From CAZFER01 sp964517495 (GTDB lineage: Bacteria > Hinthialibacterota > Hinthialibacteria > Hinthialibacterales > Hinthialibacteraceae), in NCBI GenBank assembly GCA_964517495.1, contig CAZFER010000030.1, positions 7,031 through 71,030 of the forward strand: 64,000 nucleotides of DNA. Reading direction: 5' to 3'. Made by a program: the position numbers and the translations under genes. Positions 46,441 to 54,980 of the stretch are shown one piece after another. The notes under the pieces are model-generated. The model made no database searches, was not told the origin of the DNA, and worked only from the letters and a program-made list of their open reading frames with translations. The first letter of the stretch is position 1. Every line of letters begins with the position of its first letter.

Positions 46441-46691
46441 AGATTGTCTTAAAACTCAACCTGATGTCTACTATGCCACAACATAGGGCGAACATATAGA
46501 TTCGCCCCCAAATGTCATTAAGTTAAGATCAAATTGGATCGTTGAATAGGGAGGGCGAGGCCCCCGCCCTCCCCTTTTAAGCTCGGCAAGTAGGATGGGA
46601 TGCGTTGTTTAACCCATCAAGAGTACATCGATGGGTCGAAAAACGTGACCCATCCAACGAATTTAGTGTCAACCCAGTTTTGAGACAATCT
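46441..46691. mobile_element. MITE-like A-B-C module with terminal inverted repeats
   Basis: AGATTGTCTTAAAACT at 46441-46456 is matched in inverse by 46676-46691 with one difference. Between them lie family A (46486-46507), family B (46549-46574, GGGAGGGCGAGGCCCC) and family C (46630-46658). The 251-bp unit encodes nothing and fills the 320-base gap between two genes. No target-site duplication is clear. Confidence 0.6.
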
Positions 46692-46721
46692 TCCACTTAT
46701 CATTTCATTCTGAACCTAAAC

Positions 46722-47750
46722 TTACGTTGCGGGACCATAGCGCGTTCCCAATTTGGGAGCCAGGTCATCGCCATACGCAAGTAAATCTTTTTGCGCTTCG
46801 TTTGAAAGTGGTTTGTATTGCTTGGCGAATTCCACATTTTGAATGGCTTGTTCGAGTGTATATGGTCCAATAATGGCAGAGCTAACACCTTCCAGGTCGA
46901 GTGCATAAGCCATTGCTGCTGGTAACCGCTCGGGGGGAGTTGCGCACCCCACAGAGCCATTGCGATGGTTTTTAAAACCGCCTTTTATGCCGGCATACAC
47001 TTTCATGGCAACAACACCGACGTTTTGTTTTCGGCATTCGGGTAAAACCCGGCCTTCGAAATTATAGTTATTGCGATCGGCATAATTCATTACCGTCATC
47101 ATGACGTCAATTTGTTTAGTCTCCAGCATCCGCAAAAAACGTGAAGGACGCGCATGGCCGGACATGCCAATAAAGCGCAGTTTTCCATTTTCACGCTGCT
47201 TGAGTAAATATTCCAACACACCATCTTTGGCAAGGACTTTGTCGATATCCTTACCGCCAACATGATGGATGTGAACCAAATCGACGTAATCAACTTTTAA
47301 TTTACGCAAAGACTCGGTCAAGGATTTTTCAGCGCCTTCCGCCGTTTCAGTCCAGGTTTTGGTGACGAGAAAGAGTTCATCGCGGCGTTGTGGAACCAAT
47401 TGCCCCAGGGCTTCTTCCGCATTGCCATATCCACGAGCTGTGTCGATATAATTGACGCCTCGGTCCATCACTTCACCAAAGATTTTGACCGCCTCTTTAA
47501 CACCAACCGGTCCTTCACCTATTGGAGCGGTCCCCAACCCAAGAATGGTCACCCGTTCACCGGTTCGTCCCAGGATGCGAGTTGGTAATTCACCATTGGT
47601 TTGTTGTGATGCCTGGGCAGAAGTGGCCCCCAAAGCCAGGCCACCACCAGCATAAGCCAGGGTTTGCATAAAATCACGCCGGTGCAGAGTTTTTTCTTCT
47701 ACATCCCTTTCCAACTTTTCATTAAACATATCGTGTTTCATTTCTTTCAT
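46722..47750 (-). CDS. Tat-exported aldo/keto reductase
   Basis: 342 residues. HRRDFMQTL begins a Tat signal, here after an unusual N-terminal extension of about 22 residues rich in Lys/Glu. NYIDTARGYGN, VTKTW and HIHHVGG supply the Asp-Tyr-Lys-His tetrad of the AKR family. Such exported AKRs are common in these genomes and may act on sugars rather than typical cytosolic carbonyls. Start chosen at ATG 47750 (AGGGTGG upstream); several in-frame ATGs follow, and 47837 would lengthen it with no ribosome site. Confidence 0.87.
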   Translation of the reverse strand: MKEMKHDMFNEKLERDVEEKTLHRRDFMQTLAYAGGGLALGATSAQASQQTNGELPTRILGRTGERVTILGLGTAPIGEGPVGVKEAVKIFGEVMDRGVNYIDTARGYGNAEEALGQLVPQRRDELFLVTKTWTETAEGAEKSLTESLRKLKVDYVDLVHIHHVGGKDIDKVLAKDGVLEYLLKQRENGKLRFIGMSGHARPSRFLRMLETKQIDVMMTVMNYADRNNYNFEGRVLPECRKQNVGVVAMKVYAGIKGGFKNHRNGSVGCATPPERLPAAMAYALDLEGVSSAIIGPYTLEQAIQNVEFAKQYKPLSNEAQKDLLAYGDDLAPKLGTRYGPAT

Positions 47751-47937
47751 ATTCTTACACCACCCTTCAAAAATAAACCGATCCATTTTCGGATGCTTTT
47801 TGGGTTTTGAAATATCAATGCTGTAAGTATTAATCATACGATTTGATGAGAAAAAAGTATATGGATAACCTCGTCATTCTTTTAGTAAAGAAAAAAAAAT
47901 AAAAGCGATAAAGTTAAGCATAGGTGCTTTTCTTTCC

Positions 47938-47966
47938 TTGAAAAAGAGATTAAGATTATGTCATAA
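47938..47966 (+). promoter_or_regulatory. Promoter of pseudopilin 3
   Basis: TTGAAA (47938-47943), a 17-base spacer and TCATAA (47961-47966), 33 bases before the start codon. Confidence 0.45.
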
Positions 47967-47998
47967 TTTGTTTAGCATCTTTGTTATGGGGAGAGAAA

Positions 47999-48625
47999 AT
48001 GAAAATCAAATCATCAGCGTTTACCCTCATTGAATTGCTTATTGTGGTGGCCATTATTGGAATACTGGCAGCCATCGCTGTTCCTAACTTTCTAAATGCC
48101 CAAATCCGAGCCAAAATTTCTCGTGCACAATCCGACATGCGAACCATTGGCCAGGCTTTGGAGATGTACCGCATTGACCAAAACACCTATCCTCCCTGGC
48201 AGCATGCCCGTGAAGCACCGGATGGCAGCTATCAGCGTCCCAACGAGATTCGATACTATCGAATGACAACACCCGTTGCTTATTTGAGTTCAATTCCTGC
48301 CGATCCGTTTATAAACTTTTATAACACAACTGATTACGAACGCTGGGGTTATGCCTACGATTATGTAGAGACAGTGACACCCGGCGGTGGCCATGCGCAT
48401 GCCTGGGGCCATGTATGGCGTATTAACAGTTGGGGACCGGATTTAACCAATCATTGCGCTGGGGGATGTAACGGATTTAATACCAGCGATGCGTGCCCCA
48501 ATGGTGATCCCAAATTCCAGTATAATGCATCCAATGGATTAAATAGCCGGGGGGACATTGTGTGGGTAGGCGGCAAAGGTGGTCATCATTCTGACTGGTA
48601 TTGCAACATCCAGAATGGATATTAA
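47999..48625 (+). CDS. Orphan type II pseudopilin-like protein 3
   Basis: 208 residues. SSAFTLIELLIVVAIIG precedes an N-terminal helix almost identical to its paralogues. MTTPVAYLSSIPADPF and YNASNGLNSRGDI repeat the family signatures. The C-terminus adds a His/Gly-rich end (GGHAHAWGHVW, GGKGGHHSDW) and four Cys in the distal part, which may bind metal. ATG 47999 follows GGGGAGAG. Monocistronic, with a promoter upstream. Confidence 0.9.
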   Translation: MKIKSSAFTLIELLIVVAIIGILAAIAVPNFLNAQIRAKISRAQSDMRTIGQALEMYRIDQNTYPPWQHAREAPDGSYQRPNEIRYYRMTTPVAYLSSIPADPFINFYNTTDYERWGYAYDYVETVTPGGGHAHAWGHVWRINSWGPDLTNHCAGGCNGFNTSDACPNGDPKFQYNASNGLNSRGDIVWVGGKGGHHSDWYCNIQNGY

Positions 48626-48631
48626 TTGAGC

Positions 48632-49993
48632 TCAAAGTTCCTTAATGCATGATTCAATGATATCCAATGCATGATCCATTTGTTCCTGAGAAATGGTCAG
48701 GGGTGGTGTGAGTGTAAGGATATTGCCCATCGTTAGTTTAAAACTTAGCCTTTTTGCTAACGATGCGTAAAGAATTTGCTCTGCCTCATCGGTTGCTTTT
48801 TCTTTGGTATGACGGTCTTTGACCAATTCCATGCCTAACAATAGACCAAGCCCTCTAACATCGCCGATAATATCATGGCGGTTCATCATATCGCGCATCC
48901 GTTGTAAGGCATGATTGCCTAATTGATGTGCATGGAATAGGAGATTTTCCTCTTCAATATACTCGATTGCAGCAAGCCCGGCGGCAGAGGCTACCGGGCT
49001 TTTTTCATGCGTATAATGCCCTAACGCCCGATCCGCCATTGCCTCATTTAATTCATCTTTGGCCAGCAACGCAGCAAGGGGAAAGATTCCTCCTCCCAAT
49101 CCTTTTCCGATAACCAGCATATCAGGAACGATCTCATAATGCTCACAGACAAACATTTTCCCCGTACGGCCCAGGCACATGGGGATTTCATCAAGTATTA
49201 ATAATGCGCCATGTTTATCACATGCGGCGCGAACAGTCTGCCAATATTCTTTCGGTGGGATAAACGGTGTACAGCGCACTGTTTCAGCAATGACAGCGGC
49301 GATATCGCCTTCCTTCTCCAGGATGTATTCTATGTATTCCGCGCATTTCAGGTTGCATTTTCCTTCACATCCCCAAATACAGCGATATTCATCCGGGGGT
49401 GGGACATGTTCAGTACCCGGCATAAGAGGACCGATATTCTGGCGGAAAATGGCTTCTCCACCAATCGAAATGGCATCCAAAGAGGCTCCATGGAATGAAT
49501 CCCACATGGAGATGGTTTTATGACGGCCAGTGGCGGCACGCGCCAGTTTTAACGCCATTCCAATGGCTGAAGTTCCACCTGGCGTAAATAGCACCCGATT
49601 AAGATCACCAGGGGCTAATTGCGTGAGTTTTTTCGCCAATTCAATGGCCTTGATATTTGTATAACGGCGGGGGCAAAAGGATAGATCATCCAGTTGTTGT
49701 TTGATGGCGTTGATTACTTTTGGATTTGAAAAACCGGCTTGATGGACATTGTTGCCGTGAAAATCCATGTATCGGCGTCCTTGCATATCTTCAATGTAAA
49801 TACCATCACAGCCTTTTAATACATTCAAACAGGGAGTTGATAAGGATTGATGAAGAAAATAGCGGGCATCTTCATTCAGCCAATGATTGGTTTCCTCATT
49901 GTGATGCATTTGCTGATATTCAGTGCGGCGGGAGGAGAGATTTATATCCCCTTCGGATTTGAACTGATCTAATGGTTTGATTTGTTTTTCCAT
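48632..49993 (-). CDS. Class-III PLP enzyme, phospholyase-like
   Basis: 453 residues. ILDEI (Asp 268) and GKGLGGG (Lys 297) bind PLP as in class-III aminotransferases. The N-terminal extension EGDINLS and an unusual CxxxCxxxCxxxC segment (Cys 205, 209, 213, 217) distinguish it. It starts six bases after an aminoglycoside-phosphotransferase-like kinase. That gene pair is the arrangement of human hydroxylysine kinase with 5-phosphohydroxylysine lyase and of ethanolamine-phosphate lyases, so it may eliminate phosphate from a phosphorylated amino alcohol. Aminotransferase activity is the alternative. Substrate inferred only from context. Confidence 0.75.
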   Translation of the reverse strand: MEKQIKPLDQFKSEGDINLSSRRTEYQQMHHNEETNHWLNEDARYFLHQSLSTPCLNVLKGCDGIYIEDMQGRRYMDFHGNNVHQAGFSNPKVINAIKQQLDDLSFCPRRYTNIKAIELAKKLTQLAPGDLNRVLFTPGGTSAIGMALKLARAATGRHKTISMWDSFHGASLDAISIGGEAIFRQNIGPLMPGTEHVPPPDEYRCIWGCEGKCNLKCAEYIEYILEKEGDIAAVIAETVRCTPFIPPKEYWQTVRAACDKHGALLILDEIPMCLGRTGKMFVCEHYEIVPDMLVIGKGLGGGIFPLAALLAKDELNEAMADRALGHYTHEKSPVASAAGLAAIEYIEEENLLFHAHQLGNHALQRMRDMMNRHDIIGDVRGLGLLLGMELVKDRHTKEKATDEAEQILYASLAKRLSFKLTMGNILTLTPPLTISQEQMDHALDIIESCIKEL

Positions 49994-49999
49994 AATGGT

Positions 50000-50941
50000 T
50001 TAAAAATAACGATGGACAACCTCCATGACATGCTGTTTATAGGCATTCGCAGCGCGTGGATTCTTTTTGCGTCCTTGTTCGATCACCAAGTATTTTTGTA
50101 ATTCATAGAGAAAATAGAAAATCTGTCTTATTCTTGCCGCATAAGATAAATCCCGTTTTATTCCATATCCTTCCCAAAAAGAAGGGACAGATATGCCACA
50201 ATAATCCAAGACGGCAAATTCAATTTCGGGATCCCCCCACAAGGCACGATCCCAATCCACAAGCCCGCTTACATTTCCTTGATCGTCTACCAGAATGTTC
50301 TGATCCCAGATATCCATATGCAAAAGAGAAGATGATACTTTATGGTCGAACAATTTTATCTGTCGATCGAGAAGGCGGCGAAAATAATCCCCTTCGTCAG
50401 GTGAATAGCAACCGGCATATACAATATCCTCGATTAACTTACTCCACATAAGGTGGAATGCATCCACCCATCGTGGTTGGGGAGGCATGGGGTGATGAGC
50501 ACCGAGATACCCGTATTTATCTGTTTTAATGCGATGTACTTGAGAAAGGTAGTGTCCAACCTGCCGCAGCACATCATTCCTATCGGTAGACATGTCCATG
50601 CTTAAGGGGTGCCCGGGAAGACGCCGCATTAAGATATAATCACGTTCAATGTGTTGGTACGATCGATCCAAGGCAATAATGTCAGCCACAGGGGTATCGG
50701 TTTTAGATGCCACTATCTGGTGAATTTCCGGTTCCTGAAGCATCATATCGCGTTCATAAAAAATAAACGGGGTATCACGGGGTGGTGCGATCCGCAGAAC
50801 ATAATCTCCCTGATTTGTGTGAATAAAGTAAGACAAATTAAACAGGCCGGTAAGAATTGGTTCAATCTGAGTATGTCCATTCGTGCCAGGGAGATGATGT
50901 TCAATGAGTTGATGCAATACGGTTGAGGGAAATGGTGTCAT
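50000..50941 (-). CDS. APH-family small-molecule kinase
   Basis: 313 residues of the aminoglycoside phosphotransferase/choline kinase fold. LLHMDIWDQNIL is the Brenner catalytic loop with Asp, GLVDWDRALWGDPEIEFA the metal-binding strand, and YVLRIAPP the N-lobe Lys. Such kinases phosphorylate small amines and sugars. It lies between nagA (23 bases downstream of it on this strand) and the PLP enzyme (6 bases), so it forms a three-gene operon. Antibiotic resistance is unlikely given the context. Confidence 0.85.
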   Translation of the reverse strand: MTPFPSTVLHQLIEHHLPGTNGHTQIEPILTGLFNLSYFIHTNQGDYVLRIAPPRDTPFIFYERDMMLQEPEIHQIVASKTDTPVADIIALDRSYQHIERDYILMRRLPGHPLSMDMSTDRNDVLRQVGHYLSQVHRIKTDKYGYLGAHHPMPPQPRWVDAFHLMWSKLIEDIVYAGCYSPDEGDYFRRLLDRQIKLFDHKVSSSLLHMDIWDQNILVDDQGNVSGLVDWDRALWGDPEIEFAVLDYCGISVPSFWEGYGIKRDLSYAARIRQIFYFLYELQKYLVIEQGRKKNPRAANAYKQHVMEVVHRYF

Positions 50942-50964
50942 GCTTTATTCGTTTAAAATCAAGT

Positions 50965-52185
50965 TTATGTCGAATTATAGACTATACGGCCGGCTTTAAT
51001 AGTCATTTTAACATTTAGTTCCTTATCCAAAACGACCAGATCGGCATCCTTGCCAGCCGCCAATATTCCACGGCGATATTTCCATTCGAGAATACGAGCG
51101 GCGTTAAGGCTGGCCATTTGGGCAGCTTGCTCAAGCGTGGCGCCACCGTGTTGTACCATGGTTTTCAGGGCGTTTTCCATGGTTAACGTGCTACCCGCCA
51201 AGGTGTCGGGATAGTCAGCCAGGTAGGCTTTGCCATCGCGCATTAGCACTTTTTGACCGCTGAATTCAAACATCCCATCCGGTTTTCCAGCGGCGCGTAT
51301 GGCATCAGTCACCAATAAAATTTTATCATGCTTCTTAACTTTTAGCAGCAATTGCAGGATGGCAGGATGTACATGGAGAGTATCAGCAATCACTTCCACA
51401 AAGAGCTCATCACGCAGCAAAGTTCCTGCAAGAATTCCCGGTTTGCGGTGATGCATGGAGGGCATGGCGTTAAAAATGTGGGTTACACCTTCAAGCCCGC
51501 TGTCGATTGCTTCGGATATTTGTTCATAACGCGCATTGGAATGACCGATTGATAAATGAAGTGGTTTGATGATTTCCGTGCCGTGGTTACCTTCTGCCGC
51601 TTTCATAATTGAGGCGGAACGAAGAACTTGCATAGCGCCGGGAATTTCAGGTGCGATGGTCATCACGCGAACCCAAGCACCACCTACATCCATCAATTCC
51701 TGAAATGACTCACGATCAGCTGGCCACATATAATCAGGGCGGATCGCGCCGTGCATCTCCGGATTTAGAAACGGACCTTCAAGGTGCATCCCTTCAATGA
51801 TGCGATGAGGGCCGGATGATTCGCAAAAGCGCCGAATGCGTCGAATGCAGGCAAACAATTCATCCCGTGGCTGAGTGTAGACTGTAGCAATAAGCGAGGT
51901 GGTTCCATGAGCCGCATGGAATTTGCCAATTTCATATAAAGCATTTATGTCATCATCCGTGCAGTCATAACCATATCCGCCATGAACATGAACATCGATA
52001 AAACCGGGCACCACATAATGATCTTCCAGATCATACATGTCGGTATCTTCAAGTGGCCGTAAATCCTCTGAGCGCCCGATCTTTAGAATCTTTCCATGCC
52101 GAAGCAATAGAAAAGAATCCTCTGCTCTGCGAAAAGGCGTTATCGCTGTTACACGGTTTAATACAATAGGTGTTACATCAATCAT
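50965..52185 (-). CDS. nagA: N-acetylglucosamine-6-phosphate deacetylase
   Basis: 406 residues. GFIDVHVHGG, HLEGPFLNP, SIGHSNA, THIFNAMPSM and VTDAIRAAG give the metal ligands and catalytic Asp of NagA, with normal length. It deacetylates GlcNAc-6-phosphate, feeding GlmS-linked metabolism or glycolysis. It is first in an operon with a kinase and a PLP enzyme, an unusual combination for nagA; no nagB deaminase is present. Compared with the gene at 40047 it keeps all canonical motifs. Confidence 0.95.
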   Translation of the reverse strand: MIDVTPIVLNRVTAITPFRRAEDSFLLLRHGKILKIGRSEDLRPLEDTDMYDLEDHYVVPGFIDVHVHGGYGYDCTDDDINALYEIGKFHAAHGTTSLIATVYTQPRDELFACIRRIRRFCESSGPHRIIEGMHLEGPFLNPEMHGAIRPDYMWPADRESFQELMDVGGAWVRVMTIAPEIPGAMQVLRSASIMKAAEGNHGTEIIKPLHLSIGHSNARYEQISEAIDSGLEGVTHIFNAMPSMHHRKPGILAGTLLRDELFVEVIADTLHVHPAILQLLLKVKKHDKILLVTDAIRAAGKPDGMFEFSGQKVLMRDGKAYLADYPDTLAGSTLTMENALKTMVQHGGATLEQAAQMASLNAARILEWKYRRGILAAGKDADLVVLDKELNVKMTIKAGRIVYNST

Positions 52186-52324
52186 GAGTTATATCGGAAA
52201 TGATCATTTGTTTGTTTTGGTTTTGTAATCATCGAAAGTATACCCGGTGAATTCCGATGAACAAGCGTAAAACGCTCCACCGACTCTCTCTTAATCGATA
52301 ATGAATAAATCGGCAATGTATCTA

Positions 52325-54859
52325 TCATTTCGCAAATGTTGAACTGGCTTCTGCATGAGCAGCCCAATAGATATTATCCTCTTGATCTATCAAGCCAACC
52401 GCATCGATTTGGTTGAAACCTGGGACATTAGGTGAATCGAGGTAAATCTTTATCTTTTGGGTTAAGATTGACTTATTCAATTTGATTTCTGATGCTCCAT
52501 ATTCACGATTTGGTGAGGTAGGATCGTCACCTTGCCAGGCGATAATTTCCTGATTGTTTTCATCATATAACCCTATTTGATAGACTGCGCCTGGATTAAA
52601 TGTTTCATAAATCCTAATTATTTCAGGTTTTACTGAATTATCATATTCTAGAATGAGCCACTCTTTTTGACCATCTTTCGTCTTTGGAGACCAAGCCGTT
52701 TTGGCATCACCTGGAGACATTGTATCAGGCTCGCCAGTCGCTCGTTCCGGACCCCAATCGCGTTTTGGAGCTTCGGGTTCACCCTCGATCACCATGGGTT
52801 CCATTATTTCAGCAAAACTGCTGCTGGCTTCAGCAGTCTGAGCCCAATAGACCTCATCGGTTTCATCCACCAATCCCACTGCATCAATCTCATTGCTTCC
52901 CGCCACTTTAGAGGAGTTGATATATACTTTAATTCGATCGGTCTTAACTATCTGTTTAAAAGGTATTTGAGCAATCCCATTTTGGTGATCAGTAGGAATA
53001 GGATCATCACCTTCCCACATAATTTCTTCCTGCCCATCAGTGTTAAATGCACTGACTTTATAAACTGCTCCAGGATGGTGATTTTCATAGATTTTTACAC
53101 ACGTTGCATTGACAAGCTGGCCAAAAGATAGCAACAGCCACTCATCGGGGCTGTTGGGATCAGCTGGAGCCCATGCTTTCGGAGACGAACCGGGTTTGGT
53201 TACATCGGGTCCACCTAAAACCTGTTCAGGAGCCCATGAACGCTTTTTTAAATGATCCAGTGAGGGTTTTACTTTGGGACCTGTTATAGGTTCAGCCGGC
53301 AATGGCTTTTCTTTCATCCATTCAACAGCAGCCACCAGCAAATCATCATTCCCGTCCTTGAAGGCATCTTCGTCTGGCTCAAACACAATGTCCGGTATGA
53401 TACCCCGTTCATCCAATGGCTGGCCATCTTTCAATAATGAAATCCATCGGGGGAGAGTGACACTCACTCCAATGGGTGTTTGTACACGAGTGGGATTACC
53501 ACTTGATCCGCCTGTTTTATCTCCCATTATGGTTACCTTGGGCGCCTGGTCCATGATAGCCACAAACGCTTCATTACTGCTCAAGCAGCGTTGTCCTATT
53601 AGCAACAATACTGGCCTATCGTAGCGCCAGGGGCCCCGTGGTTCGACTTTACGGGGAATCTTATCCGTTAAATCATCATGATCGGGTCCACTACGATATT
53701 GGCTATAAGCATAAATCACTTCTTTTTTCAAAAAACGCCCTCCCACTTCCTTGGCAAGGCCTTCTCCTCCCCCACCATTCATACGCACATCAACAATTAA
53801 TCCACGGGTATTACGCATCTCTTCCAAGGCAAAATCAAAATGTTCTGGTGTTTTTTCATCACTCCAGGCAGTGATTGTGATATAGCCAATATGGTCATCC
53901 GTCAGCCCCCAATTAACGTTGGGTCCAACTTTGTGGATTTCGCCAATGATTTTATCTGTCGCCTGGGGATTGGCATTGGCGGGACGAGGACGTGAGAACA
54001 CAGGAACCCGCTCTTTCCCCACATATAGTTTAATATGCAAATCTTGCAATTCAGCCAACATTTTGGAACAAATATAAGCGAATTCATATGAATTCTCCGC
54101 TTCAATTGCTTGGGGCCGGTATTCTTCTTTTAATTGCCGCCAATCCACTTTTGGCCGAATGGCAAACATGGCATATTGTTTGTCAAATGCATTCCATATT
54201 TGATCAAAACTCTTCTCTGCTTCTTCTTTGGTCATTTTTGGGAGAGGAGGAACGCGTTGCTTTTCAAAAAACGCTTCATATCTGGCTTCCTTCTTTGCTA
54301 AATCAACTATATAGAAGCGGCGCAAATTTTTTGTATCCACATCAAATATCATCTGAGGGGGTGGTGGCACCAAAAGGTTCCAACCGGCATGATAACTATT
54401 TCGTAATTTAGTATGAGCGATTCGACGCATGAGGGGAAATTGGATATCTTCCACCTTTTCATCTTCAACCAGTGTGGAGGGTGGAAACAGTTGATTCAAT
54501 TTTGCAGGGTGAAAACGCAGCCAAATATGATCGACAGTTTCCTCTTCTTTAGCGCGGGAACTGCTTAATTTTCCCTCTTCTCTCGGCATGACCACCGCCC
54601 AAAGGGCACCACCGGTTGCATGGCCAATACCAACATCCGCCGCTCCCATTTCGATTTTCAAATCGGCAATATTAAACTCAAACTTCGAGACACGGTAGAC
54701 ATCATCTTCAGAAAAATTCCATTCGAGGGCGTTTTCTGGCTTCTCTATCCCCCCACTAAGCGTTGCAGGATATTCTTTTAACAATCCCGTTTCTTCCCCT
54801 GAACATGATGTAAAAAAGATAATTATTGCTATAACGAAAGAGGTAAGTTTGCGAGTCAT
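52325..54859 (-). CDS. S41-family lipoprotein with tandem C-terminal beta domains
   Basis: 844 residues. FFTSC (Cys 19) is a lipobox, so it is an envelope lipoprotein. Residues 200-500 carry an S41 (tail-specific/Tsp-like) protease core: TRGLIVDVRMNGGG, QRCLSSNEAF (Ser 427/428) and IMGDKTGGSSG with Lys 448, the Ser/Lys dyad; no PDZ is obvious. Residues 539-685 and 700-844 are a duplicated beta-sandwich of about 145 residues, each ending IDAVGL...YWA...EASS-FA. The pair resembles discoidin-like wall or glycan-binding modules. Alone in its unit, divergent from the GH2 gene. Confidence 0.85.
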   Translation of the reverse strand: MTRKLTSFVIAIIIFFTSCSGEETGLLKEYPATLSGGIEKPENALEWNFSEDDVYRVSKFEFNIADLKIEMGAADVGIGHATGGALWAVVMPREEGKLSSSRAKEEETVDHIWLRFHPAKLNQLFPPSTLVEDEKVEDIQFPLMRRIAHTKLRNSYHAGWNLLVPPPPQMIFDVDTKNLRRFYIVDLAKKEARYEAFFEKQRVPPLPKMTKEEAEKSFDQIWNAFDKQYAMFAIRPKVDWRQLKEEYRPQAIEAENSYEFAYICSKMLAELQDLHIKLYVGKERVPVFSRPRPANANPQATDKIIGEIHKVGPNVNWGLTDDHIGYITITAWSDEKTPEHFDFALEEMRNTRGLIVDVRMNGGGGEGLAKEVGGRFLKKEVIYAYSQYRSGPDHDDLTDKIPRKVEPRGPWRYDRPVLLLIGQRCLSSNEAFVAIMDQAPKVTIMGDKTGGSSGNPTRVQTPIGVSVTLPRWISLLKDGQPLDERGIIPDIVFEPDEDAFKDGNDDLLVAAVEWMKEKPLPAEPITGPKVKPSLDHLKKRSWAPEQVLGGPDVTKPGSSPKAWAPADPNSPDEWLLLSFGQLVNATCVKIYENHHPGAVYKVSAFNTDGQEEIMWEGDDPIPTDHQNGIAQIPFKQIVKTDRIKVYINSSKVAGSNEIDAVGLVDETDEVYWAQTAEASSSFAEIMEPMVIEGEPEAPKRDWGPERATGEPDTMSPGDAKTAWSPKTKDGQKEWLILEYDNSVKPEIIRIYETFNPGAVYQIGLYDENNQEIIAWQGDDPTSPNREYGASEIKLNKSILTQKIKIYLDSPNVPGFNQIDAVGLIDQEDNIYWAAHAEASSTFAK

Positions 54860-54980
54860 CTTGTTATGCCCCCAAAAAACATGAATTGATAGTGTTTTTC
54901 TTATCTTATAATCCCTGCTCTTGTAAATATAGGCTATTTTGTGCTAAAGAATAGTTTAACAAAACATCATTGCAGGAGAC

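Noticed and set aside
50000..50941. Aminoglycoside resistance gene
   Set aside because: The fold is shared with many small-molecule kinases, and the operon context points to metabolism.
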